This document shows positions 1 to 7,250 of a stretch of 64,000 nucleotides of DNA, one piece after another. The position numbers were made by a program, and so were the translations under genes. Source of the DNA: Snuella sedimenti (GTDB lineage Bacteria; Bacteroidota; Bacteroidia; Flavobacteriales; Flavobacteriaceae); the NCBI RefSeq assembly GCF_016428595.1, contig NZ_JAELVQ010000016.1:43727-107726 (forward strand), written 5' to 3'. The notes under the pieces were generated by a model, which saw nothing but the letters and a program-made list of their open reading frames with translations, ran no database searches and was not told the DNA's origin. The first letter of the stretch is position 1. Every line of letters starts with the position of its first letter.

Positions 1-313
1 AAGAGGTAGTGTTTTAATCCATCAAAAAATGTTTGAAAGCCGTTTGTTCTTTGTTGATAAACTTATTGATATGGGAGCAAAAATCATACTTTGCGATCCG
101 CATCGCGCAACGGTTATTGGCCATGACTATAAATCGACTTTAAAAGCTATGACCATGACCTCTCCAGACATTCGTGCTGGAGTAGCATTGCTTATTGCGG
201 CCTTATCTGCAAAAGGTACTTCTACAATCCAAAACATAGAACAAATTGACCGAGGCTACGAACGTATCGATGAACGTTTGCGTGCCATCGGTGCCAAAAT
301 TGAACGGGTTTAA
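1..313 (+). CDS. murA: UDP-N-acetylglucosamine 1-carboxyvinyltransferase, C-terminal part
   Basis: This is the tail of MurA, which transfers enolpyruvate from PEP to UDP-GlcNAc in the first committed step of peptidoglycan synthesis in the cytoplasm. The reading frame is open from the window edge; the residues before the first ATG (RGSVLIHQK) also belong to the protein, so the start lies outside. Family features seen are the [11 protein letters not shown] segment, the [11 protein letters not shown] loop, [13 protein letters not shown] and the closing [17 protein letters not shown]. The catalytic Cys lies upstream of the window. A strong terminator follows, so it ends its transcription unit. 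Confidence 0.93.
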   Translation, partial: RGSVLIHQKMFESRLFFVDKLIDMGAKIILCDPHRATVIGHDYKSTLKAMTMTSPDIRAGVALLIAALSAKGTSTIQNIEQIDRGYERIDERLRAIGAKIERV

Positions 314-335
314 ACCAAACTCATAAAAATAGTAA

Positions 336-373
336 AAGGTGTATTGGCGTTATTTCAATACACCTTTTTTTTT
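336..373 (+). terminator. Rho-independent terminator after murA
   Basis: An 11-bp GC-poor but perfect stem (AGGTGTATTG / CAATACACCT) closes a short loop and is followed by a run of T residues. It lies 23 bases after the murA stop codon. Confidence 0.9.
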
Positions 374-556
374 CTAAAAATCTAATTCTTTCATTCTTAA
401 ATTATCAACTACATCAATATGAAAGAAAAATAATAATTCTTACTCAAAAAAAAACGCCTTAAATACACGTATTTACTTACATTTGGCCTCGCTTTAGATT
501 TAAAAACTAATCTAAACGTTAAATTAAAATTCTAAACAATTAAAAATCAATTTTTT

Positions 557-1177
557 ATGACACTTTTTAAAAAGGTTCTTTTATGTTTTTCCGTTACCCT
601 TTTATTAAACTGTGCTTCGGGTTACGAAATAATTGCTCCTAAGTCCATAAACTATATTTCAAAAATCGAAACAGAGAATGTAAAACTAGAGTATAAATAT
701 AACTTGCTTGATAAAAAGTATGCCAAAAAAGAATTGAAAAAAGGCGTTAAACTAGTTGCTGTTAAAATATCTAACAATACAACGAGGGACTTGGTATTTG
801 GCAAAGATATTAAACTGACTTATTTAAATGGTTCTGAAGCTTTTGTGATGGAAAATGAAACTGTCTTTAAAACACTAAAACAAAGTACAGCGTCTTATTT
901 GTTTTATTTGTTATTAACCCCAATGAACTTATACACATACAAGACAAACAATTATGGCGTACAAGAAACAAACAGTTCAACTCCAATTGGTCTTATCATT
1001 GGCCCTGGTTTGGCTGGAGGTAATATGATTGCTGCCGGCTCTGCTAATAAAAAATTTGAATCCGAACTATTAAACTATAATCTTAACGGAACTATAATTA
1101 AAAAAGAGGAAGTTAAATACGGACTTATAGGCATAAGAACAAATTCCTTTGAATCCCTAAAGCTAAAAGTGGAATAA
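557..1177 (+). CDS. hypothetical lipoprotein, 206 aa
   Basis: I do not recognise a family. The first 19 residues form a type II signal peptide: charged MTLFKKV, a hydrophobic core and a lipobox LLNC, so it should be lipid-anchored on the periplasmic side or the cell surface. The mature part is Lys-rich with beta-like segments. Residues about 112-150 contain a hydrophobic stretch (LFYLLLTPMNLY) and a Gly-rich stretch (PIGLIIGPGLAGGNMIAAG) that could be a membrane-associated hairpin. It stands between the murA terminator and another small lipoprotein gene 49 bases downstream, with which it may be co-transcribed. The upstream 240 bases are AT-rich and contain a TACATTTG sequence (478-485) that fits the flavobacterial -7 consensus. 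Confidence 0.75.
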   Translation: MTLFKKVLLCFSVTLLLNCASGYEIIAPKSINYISKIETENVKLEYKYNLLDKKYAKKELKKGVKLVAVKISNNTTRDLVFGKDIKLTYLNGSEAFVMENETVFKTLKQSTASYLFYLLLTPMNLYTYKTNNYGVQETNSSTPIGLIIGPGLAGGNMIAAGSANKKFESELLNYNLNGTIIKKEEVKYGLIGIRTNSFESLKLKVE

Positions 1178-1226
1178 AAGCTTTTATATAAAATAATTTA
1201 GCCGCATTAGTCGTTTTTGAGTCCAA

Positions 1227-1658
1227 ATGAAGAGAACAAGCATAATTGTTTTATCCCTAATCTTTGTTTCTTGTAATCCTTTTGGCGAGCATAAGGTTTT
1301 AAAGTATAAAGATGATTTAACCTATTTGATATCAAAATTTAAAGAATATGAAGAAGGAACTTATGGTAGAGATGAAATAGATGAATTTATCATAGCTGAT
1401 ATTCGTAAAATGGGTATTGATTTTGTTGTTATAAATGATATCAACAAAAATCCCAGTTATTCGGGATTTGTTGAAGAAAATGACAGCTTGATTATTTTTA
1501 TCGACAAGGCAGATAACATACTGGATCTAGAACGAAGGATTATTTATGACTTAAAAAAATATCCAAGAAATTTTGGGAGTGATAATATCATACATGCTTC
1601 ATATAAAATTGTACGGATAGACGAAAGATGGTATTATTCTGAAATTGGATTTGATTAA
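1227..1658 (+). CDS. hypothetical lipoprotein, 143 aa
   Basis: No family is recognised. The N-terminus MKRTSIIVLSLIFVSC is a short lipoprotein signal with a VSC lipobox, so the mature protein starts at Cys16 (CNPFGEHK). The mature region is acidic and mixed charged, without Cys or repeats. It follows the other small lipoprotein gene on the same strand with 49 bases between them. The next gene is convergent. Confidence 0.7.
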   Translation: MKRTSIIVLSLIFVSCNPFGEHKVLKYKDDLTYLISKFKEYEEGTYGRDEIDEFIIADIRKMGIDFVVINDINKNPSYSGFVEENDSLIIFIDKADNILDLERRIIYDLKKYPRNFGSDNIIHASYKIVRIDERWYYSEIGFD

Positions 1659-1823
1659 AACGTCAAAATCAGCAATGCCTATCCTAATGATATAATTTCC
1701 TTTTTGATTTACCTAAGAAACTAACATTGCTTAAAAAAATCAATTGTTACAAACTACCTAATAACAGCAAAAACCAATCGTTAACATAAAAGACCAAGGA
1801 ACATTAATGATCCTTTCAGATCA

Positions 1824-3572
1824 TCAATGCCCTACCGCTTCTCCTGCCCCACTTGGTATTCTTATTCTTTCTACGATCTCTTGCACATTTTCAGGCGGCT
1901 GTGGCGTAAACTTCATTATAACAATAGAAACTACAAAGTTTAAGAGCATGGCGATGGTTCCAAAGCCTTCTGGTGATATACCAAACCACCATTCGCTTTT
2001 ATCTGGCAAAGTGTCATCGAACCATCCTAATTTATATTTTACCATGTACAGCAACATTGCCGTAATCCCTACAACCATACCTGCAATGGCGCCTTCTTTA
2101 TTCATACGTTTGTAAAAGATTCCTAAGATGATTGCCGGAAAAAAAGAAGCTGCTGCCAAACCAAAGGCCAAAGCAACCACCGCTGCAACAAAACCAGGCG
2201 GATTAATCCCAAAATAACCGGCAACACAAACAGCGCCTACTGCCGATAAACGCGCAGCTACCAATTCACCCTTTTCAGAAATGGAAGGCTTAATGATCTT
2301 TTTAATCAAATCATGCGATATGGAAGCCGAAATCACCAATAGTAAACCAGCCGCGGTAGATAAAGCTGCTGCCAATCCACCAGCTGCCACTAAGGCAATA
2401 ACCCAATTGGGCAAGTTGGCTATTTCGGGGTTCGCTAAAACCATAATATCGCGATCTACCGTTAATTCATTTTGGGAAGCATCAGCAACATATTGAATTG
2501 TTCCATCATTATTTTTATCCGTAAACTCAATAAGTCCGGTTGTTTCCCATTTCTTAAACCATTTTGGTACGGCATCGTAACGTTTATTGGAAACTGTTTC
2601 TATCATATTGGTTCTGGCAAATACGGCCACCGCAGGTGCGGTTGAATATAAAATAACAATTAACAATAAGGCTATACCAGCCGATTTACGTGCGTCCCTA
2701 ACGCGCTTAACCGTAAAGAACCGTACAATTACATGAGGTAATCCTGCCGTTCCAACCATAAGGGCCAACGTTATGGCAAATACATCCATCATCGATTTAG
2801 AGCCCTCGGTATATTCTGAAAAACCTAAGGCTGTACTAAGTCCGTCAAGCTTGTCTAATAAATAAGTACCGGTACCATCACTCAATTTGCCCCCAAAACC
2901 AAACTGTGGAATAGGATTCCCTGTCATTTGTATGGAAATAAAAATAGCGGGTACCATGAATGCAAAAATAAGCACGCAGTACTGTGCCACTTGTGTATAG
3001 GTTATCCCTTTCATACCTCCTAAAACGGCATAGAACAGAACAATTAACATACCTATAATTACACCAGTGTTAATGTCTACTTCCAAAAACCGTGAAAACA
3101 CGATTCCAACGCCCCGCATCTGACCTGCAACATAGGTAAAGGATACCAATAAAGCGCAAAATACAGCCACAATGCGCGCTGTTTTAGAATAATAACGATC
3201 ACCTATAAAGTCGGGTACCGTAAATTTCCCAAATTTACGCAGGTAAGGCGCGAGCAACAAGGCTAAAAGTACATAACCACCGGTCCATCCCATTAAATAT
3301 ACAGCACCATCGTAACCAGCAAACGAAATGATTCCCGCCATCGATATAAAAGATGCCGCACTCATCCAATCGGCTGCAGTTGCCATACCGTTCGCCAATG
3401 GTGACACCCCGCCCCCAGCTACGTAGAAATCTTTAGTAGACCCCGCTCTCGACCAAATAGCAATACCAATATATAAAGCAAATGTTAAACCAACCAAAAT
3501 ATACGTCCAGTTCTGAACGCTTATCGCATCAAACAATATCACATTACTTATCATAACCATATTTTTTATCAA
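1824..3572 (-). CDS. sodium:solute symporter family protein (VC_2705/ActP-like)
   Basis: A 582-aa integral membrane permease of the SSS family, predicted to couple substrate uptake to Na+ in the inner membrane. About 13 hydrophobic segments are visible. The family signatures FYVAGGGVSPLANGMATAAD (residues 49-68) and GYDGAVYLMGWTGGY are present. A soluble insertion at about residues 325-385, holding an NDGTIQYVAD segment, is the feature that separates this acetate/pyruvate-type subgroup from sugar SSS members. It overlaps the upstream DUF4212 gene by 29 bases, the usual pairing for this subgroup, so the two are translationally coupled. The substrate is probably a short carboxylate (acetate or similar), but that is inferred from the family only. 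Confidence 0.9.
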   Translation of the reverse strand: MIKNMVMISNVILFDAISVQNWTYILVGLTFALYIGIAIWSRAGSTKDFYVAGGGVSPLANGMATAADWMSAASFISMAGIISFAGYDGAVYLMGWTGGYVLLALLLAPYLRKFGKFTVPDFIGDRYYSKTARIVAVFCALLVSFTYVAGQMRGVGIVFSRFLEVDINTGVIIGMLIVLFYAVLGGMKGITYTQVAQYCVLIFAFMVPAIFISIQMTGNPIPQFGFGGKLSDGTGTYLLDKLDGLSTALGFSEYTEGSKSMMDVFAITLALMVGTAGLPHVIVRFFTVKRVRDARKSAGIALLLIVILYSTAPAVAVFARTNMIETVSNKRYDAVPKWFKKWETTGLIEFTDKNNDGTIQYVADASQNELTVDRDIMVLANPEIANLPNWVIALVAAGGLAAALSTAAGLLLVISASISHDLIKKIIKPSISEKGELVAARLSAVGAVCVAGYFGINPPGFVAAVVALAFGLAAASFFPAIILGIFYKRMNKEGAIAGMVVGITAMLLYMVKYKLGWFDDTLPDKSEWWFGISPEGFGTIAMLLNFVVSIVIMKFTPQPPENVQEIVERIRIPSGAGEAVGH

Positions 3573-3801
3573 GTTTGTTCATTAAGCGTACGTAAACAAA
3601 TATGAGTACAACAAACACATACATGGATCCTTGTTGAGCAAACCAAAATCCTAATTTAAATCCGCCTAACCTTATATGATTTAGGGCATCCTTAAAAAGA
3701 ATACCTGCTCCATAGGAAACCAAAAACCATATGGTCAATAGGATAAGAACATACCTGATATTTTCTTTCCAATAAGCAATTGCATGATCGTTTTTCTTCA
3801 T
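3544..3801 (-). CDS. DUF4212 small symporter subunit
   Basis: An 85-aa protein with two membrane segments (about residues 15-35 and 55-75) and the family pattern YWKENIRYVLILLTIWFLVSY, then FWFAQQGSMYVFVVLIFVYV and a charged C-terminus with YGYDK. Proteins of this kind accompany the SSS permeases of the VC_2705 group. Its 3' end overlaps the start of that permease by 29 bases. It lies 7 bases downstream of the AGCS transporter gene on the same strand, so all three transport genes may form one unit. Confidence 0.9.
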   Translation of the reverse strand: MKKNDHAIAYWKENIRYVLILLTIWFLVSYGAGILFKDALNHIRLGGFKLGFWFAQQGSMYVFVVLIFVYVRLMNKLDKKYGYDK

Positions 3802-3808
3802 AGTTTAT

Positions 3809-5176
3809 TCATTTTAGTTGTTTAATATAGCTCTTTATTTCTTTAGTGACTCGTGGTGCCATAATAATAGTTGCTACCATGGTTGGTATGGCCATTAAAG
3901 CAAAAAAGGCATCGATAAGGTTTATCATCATATTCAATGATGTGGTTGCACCTAGCAATATGCTAACAATATAAAAATAATTATAGTAATATTTTTTACT
4001 GGCTCCAAACAAAAAACCCATGCATTTAGTGCCATAATAGGCATATGAGAACAAGGATGACATACTAAAAATACTTATACATAAAAGCAGTAGATATTTA
4101 CCTATTCCCGGCATGGCTTCAGAAAAAGCTGAAGCCGTTAAAGTAACACCATTGGCATCTGTCGTTTGCCAAACCCCGGTAACCAAAATTGCTAAAGCCG
4201 TTAGTGTACATACTATCAAAGTATCGATAGCAGGTCCTAACATGGCTACCAAGCCTTCCCGTACAGGTTCATCGGTTCTTGCCGCACCATGAGCCATAGG
4301 TGCTGTTCCTATACCTGCTTCATTAGAAAAAGCCCCACGTCGGATTCCTAATAAAATTAAACCACCTAACATACCGCCTAAAAAAGCATCGCCCATAAAA
4401 TTTTCGGCAGCAAAAGCATCAGTAAAAATCAATATGATATATTTTGGAAGCACATCAATGTTAACACCAAGAACAATCAATACTAATACAAAATAAAGCA
4501 CTACCATTGCTGGCACTAACCTTGATGCGGTTTTACTTATACGCTGTAAACCTCCTAGAATAACCAAAGCGGTAACAGCTACCAAAACAAATCCGATTAT
4601 TAAACTAGAATACAGCCCTACCTCTATACCATTAGATATCAACAAGATATCATTAACAGCTTGCGTTAACTGGTTTACATTAAAAACAGGTAAGGCACCA
4701 ACCAATCCACAAATACTGAACATAACAGCCAATGGTTTCCATGACTTCCCCAAACCTTCGGTAATAAAATACATAGGCCCTCCCTGTAGTTCACCGTGAC
4801 TATCTTTACCCCGATACATAATGGCTAAAGTTGAGGTATAAAATTTTGTAGACATGCCAATGATGGCACTAACCCACATCCAAAAAACAGCACCTGGACC
4901 ACCAATAGAAATCGCTACTGCAACACCCGCTATATTCCCCATGCCTACTGTAGCCGATAGGGCTGTTGTTAGAGCTTGAAAATGGCTAATTTGTCCGGGA
5001 TCATTTGGGTCATCATATTTTCCTCGTAATATCTCAATGGCATGCCCAATAAAGCGAAAGGGCAGGAATTTAGAAAGCAACAACAAATACAAACCACCTC
5101 CAATCAACAAAATTAATAACGGTAAATCCCAGACAGCCGAAGCAAAATCTGCAATAATCGTATCAATTTGGTTCAT
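3809..5176 (-). CDS. alanine/glycine:cation symporter (AGCS/AlsT family)
   Basis: A 455-aa multi-span inner-membrane transporter that imports alanine or glycine with Na+ (or H+). Recognisable AGCS motifs are GQISHFQALTTALSATVGMG (residues about 61-80), GNIAGVAVAISIGGPGAVFW, the LQGGPMYFI segment and GIRRGAFSNEAGIGTAPMAH (about 279-298). The length is typical. It is the first gene of a minus-strand group with the DUF4212 and SSS genes. It is divergent from the TfoX-like gene, with about 70 bases shared for two promoters. Confidence 0.93.
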   Translation of the reverse strand: MNQIDTIIADFASAVWDLPLLILLIGGGLYLLLLSKFLPFRFIGHAIEILRGKYDDPNDPGQISHFQALTTALSATVGMGNIAGVAVAISIGGPGAVFWMWVSAIIGMSTKFYTSTLAIMYRGKDSHGELQGGPMYFITEGLGKSWKPLAVMFSICGLVGALPVFNVNQLTQAVNDILLISNGIEVGLYSSLIIGFVLVAVTALVILGGLQRISKTASRLVPAMVVLYFVLVLIVLGVNIDVLPKYIILIFTDAFAAENFMGDAFLGGMLGGLILLGIRRGAFSNEAGIGTAPMAHGAARTDEPVREGLVAMLGPAIDTLIVCTLTALAILVTGVWQTTDANGVTLTASAFSEAMPGIGKYLLLLCISIFSMSSLFSYAYYGTKCMGFLFGASKKYYYNYFYIVSILLGATTSLNMMINLIDAFFALMAIPTMVATIIMAPRVTKEIKSYIKQLK

Positions 5177-5245
5177 ATGGTTTGCTGGTTAATGTTATAA
5201 ATGTATTAAATTTACTTGTAGTACAAACACTTAATTGCAAATAGA

Positions 5246-5617
5246 ATGGCCTACGACGCATATTTAGCAGATAGAATTAGACAACACTTGCATGAAATGC
5301 ATGTTCCCTTTTCTGAACTTAAAATGATGGGGGGATTGTGCTTTAAAGTAGACAACAAAATGCTTTGTGGCATTCATACCGATAAAAAATACGGTGATAA
5401 CCTGTTAATGGCCCGTATTGGACCCGAGGCTTATGAAGAAGAACTTGTAAAACCGCAATGTTTACCAATGGACTTTACGGGACGCCCCATGAAAGGCTAT
5501 ATTTTTGTTACCCCAGAGGGCTTTGATACCGATGAAGACTTAGCTTATTGGTTAAGCTTATGTCTTTCTTTCAACCCCTTGGCAAAAGCAAGTAAACCTA
5601 AAAAGAAATCTAAATAG
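5246..5617 (+). CDS. TfoX/Sxy N-terminal domain protein
   Basis: A 123-aa protein consisting only of the TfoX N-terminal domain: MMGGLCFKVDNKMLCGI (residues 27-43), the conserved Arg in MARIGPEAYEE, and the MKGYIFVTPEG strand, with a Lys-rich tail (KPKKKSK). In gamma-proteobacteria Sxy/TfoX is a competence co-activator. In Bacteroidota single-domain members have no proven role, so no competence function should be assumed. It is convergent with bshA (16 bases apart). Confidence 0.82.
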   Translation: MAYDAYLADRIRQHLHEMHVPFSELKMMGGLCFKVDNKMLCGIHTDKKYGDNLLMARIGPEAYEEELVKPQCLPMDFTGRPMKGYIFVTPEGFDTDEDLAYWLSLCLSFNPLAKASKPKKKSK

Positions 5618-5633
5618 TAACGTTTACTAATAG

Positions 5634-6770
5634 TTACATCACCAAACATTTGGCAAGGGTATCTTCATAGATAGCTTCGTATTGAGGCACAATTTTATGA
5701 AGATCAAATTTTAAAGACTCTTTTCTTGCGTTGTCCTTAAACTGCTTTAAGTGTTCTTCATCACTCAAAATATACAGAGCATTCTTGGTCATATCCTCAA
5801 CATCACCAACATTGCTCAAATATCCCGAAACCCCATGTATGTTCACTTCTGGAATGCCACCAGTATTACTAGATATTACCGGAACACCAGAGGCCATAGC
5901 TTCTAATGCGGCCAATCCAAAACTTTCTGTTTTTGAAGGCAGTAAAAACAGATCACTAAAACAGAGTATTTTATCTATTTCATTGCTTCTACCAAAAAAC
6001 ACCACTTTATCTGTTATTCCTAATTCCTGGCAGTGCCGTTCTATCTTTTCCCGTTCTGGCCCTTCTCCAACAAGCATGAGTTTTGCCGGCATTTTCTTTT
6101 GAATATTATAAAAGATACTAATAACATCCTGTACGCGCTTTACTGCCCTTAAATTACTAATGTGGGTAATTATTTTTTCCTCGTCTTTAGCCAACATAGC
6201 ACGCTGACAATCTGTAAAACTATGGTTATATTTATCCAAATCGATAAAATTAGGCACAACACTTATGTCGTTTTTAATATCGAATAACCGTAAAGTATCG
6301 TCTTTTAAACTTTTTGAGACCGTAGTAACGGCATCCGATTTATTGATACTAAAGGTTACTGCGGGTTTATAGAAAGGGTGGCTTCCCACAAGTGTAATAT
6401 CGGTACCGTGCAAGGTGGTAACAATAGGCACATAAATACCTGATTCTAGCAATATTTTTTTAGCCATATATGCTGCATAGGCATGGGGGATCGCATAATG
6501 CACGTGTAAAATTTCAATTTTATGCAGCTTAACCATATCTACCAACTTACTGGACAAAGCCAATTCGTAGGGCTGGTAATGAAACAAAGGGTATTCTGGC
6601 ACATTAACTTCGTGATAATGCACATTGTTACTTAACAATTCCAGTCGTACTGGCTGATTGTATGTTATAAAATGGATTTCATGTCCTCGTTTAGAGAGTT
6701 CTAAACCAAGCTCTGTCGCTACAACACCACTCCCTCCAAACGTTGGATAACAAACGATTCCTATTTTCAC
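5634..6770 (-). CDS. bshA: N-acetyl-alpha-D-glucosaminyl L-malate synthase
   Basis: A GT4-family glycosyltransferase (GT-B fold) that joins GlcNAc from UDP-GlcNAc to L-malate, the first step of bacillithiol synthesis. The N-terminus KIGIVCYPTFGGSGVVATEL and the HVHYAIPHAYAA motif are diagnostic of BshA. The C-terminal donor half holds VGEGPEREKIE and the EX7E-type ESFGLAALEAMASGVPVI. The start is GTG at 6770: no ATG fits, and an in-frame stop lies seven codons upstream. That GTG is the first triplet (read on the minus strand) of a 154-bp repeat found again at 27664, so the repeat supplies the leader and the start codon. It is a single-gene unit here; the other bsh genes are not in the window. 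Confidence 0.93.
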   Translation of the reverse strand: MKIGIVCYPTFGGSGVVATELGLELSKRGHEIHFITYNQPVRLELLSNNVHYHEVNVPEYPLFHYQPYELALSSKLVDMVKLHKIEILHVHYAIPHAYAAYMAKKILLESGIYVPIVTTLHGTDITLVGSHPFYKPAVTFSINKSDAVTTVSKSLKDDTLRLFDIKNDISVVPNFIDLDKYNHSFTDCQRAMLAKDEEKIITHISNLRAVKRVQDVISIFYNIQKKMPAKLMLVGEGPEREKIERHCQELGITDKVVFFGRSNEIDKILCFSDLFLLPSKTESFGLAALEAMASGVPVISSNTGGIPEVNIHGVSGYLSNVGDVEDMTKNALYILSDEEHLKQFKDNARKESLKFDLHKIVPQYEAIYEDTLAKCLVM

Positions 6771-6918
6771 ACGTTTAAATTTTAGTAATTAATTGATTTT
6801 ATTGTAATTATAAAATTAAGAACGTGTGCAACCACTCCTTACACTCGTTCTCTCATTAAAAATTTTAAACATTCCCTTTTGTGAAGTAATTTTTAAAATT
6901 TCTTAATGCTCGTTTCAT
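6765..6918. repeat. 154-bp two-hairpin repeat element, copy 1
   Basis: It contains two adjacent palindromes. Hairpin 1 (6768-6828) has ends CACACGTT / AACGTGTG and an AT-rich, almost fully complementary interior. Hairpin 2 (6854-6908) has arms starting CATTAA and ending TTAATG. The linker reads CAACCACTCCTTACAC. A second copy at 27664-27817 is the same length in the same orientation and differs at only about five positions. The left edge coincides with the start codon of bshA. The high identity in non-coding DNA points to a recent mobile or maintained element. Confidence 0.85.
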
Positions 6919-7250
6919 CTGTTTAAATTTTATTGTTTTTTAGTGGTCAGATGCGATGCCTAAATTATCATATACTCACGTGTTCTTATTTTGAAAATAG
7001 GAGTTCGTGAATCTTCGATTTCGGTTGGTTTTGCAACTTTTTGTTAATGGGCATTTCATATGTCTTTCTTTATTACTCTTTTTTAAACATCCACATTATG
7101 GTTTCTTTGTGTGACTAGATATATAGTTATGGATGCTTTGTATCAAATTTTAATCTTTTACCTTTTCCTCTACATTCTTTAAATGATCCTAGATCAACTG
7201 AACTATTTGTAGCACTTTTAGCCCAAAACTTACTATGATACCGAATAAAC
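6919..7250. other. gene-free stretch with one stem-loop
   Basis: No convincing reading frame is present between the repeat and the end of the GH3 gene. A 35-base near-palindrome at about 6977-7011 (TCACG ... CGTGA, inner arms TCTTATTT / AAATAGGA) is the only structure seen. The rest is AT-rich without recognisable content. It may hold a terminator for the GH3 gene or the bshA promoter; neither is clear. Confidence 0.45.

Noticed and set aside
5246..5617. Competence regulator role for the TfoX-like protein
   Set aside because: Only the N-terminal domain is present and no competence genes are nearby; the role is unproven outside gamma-proteobacteria.
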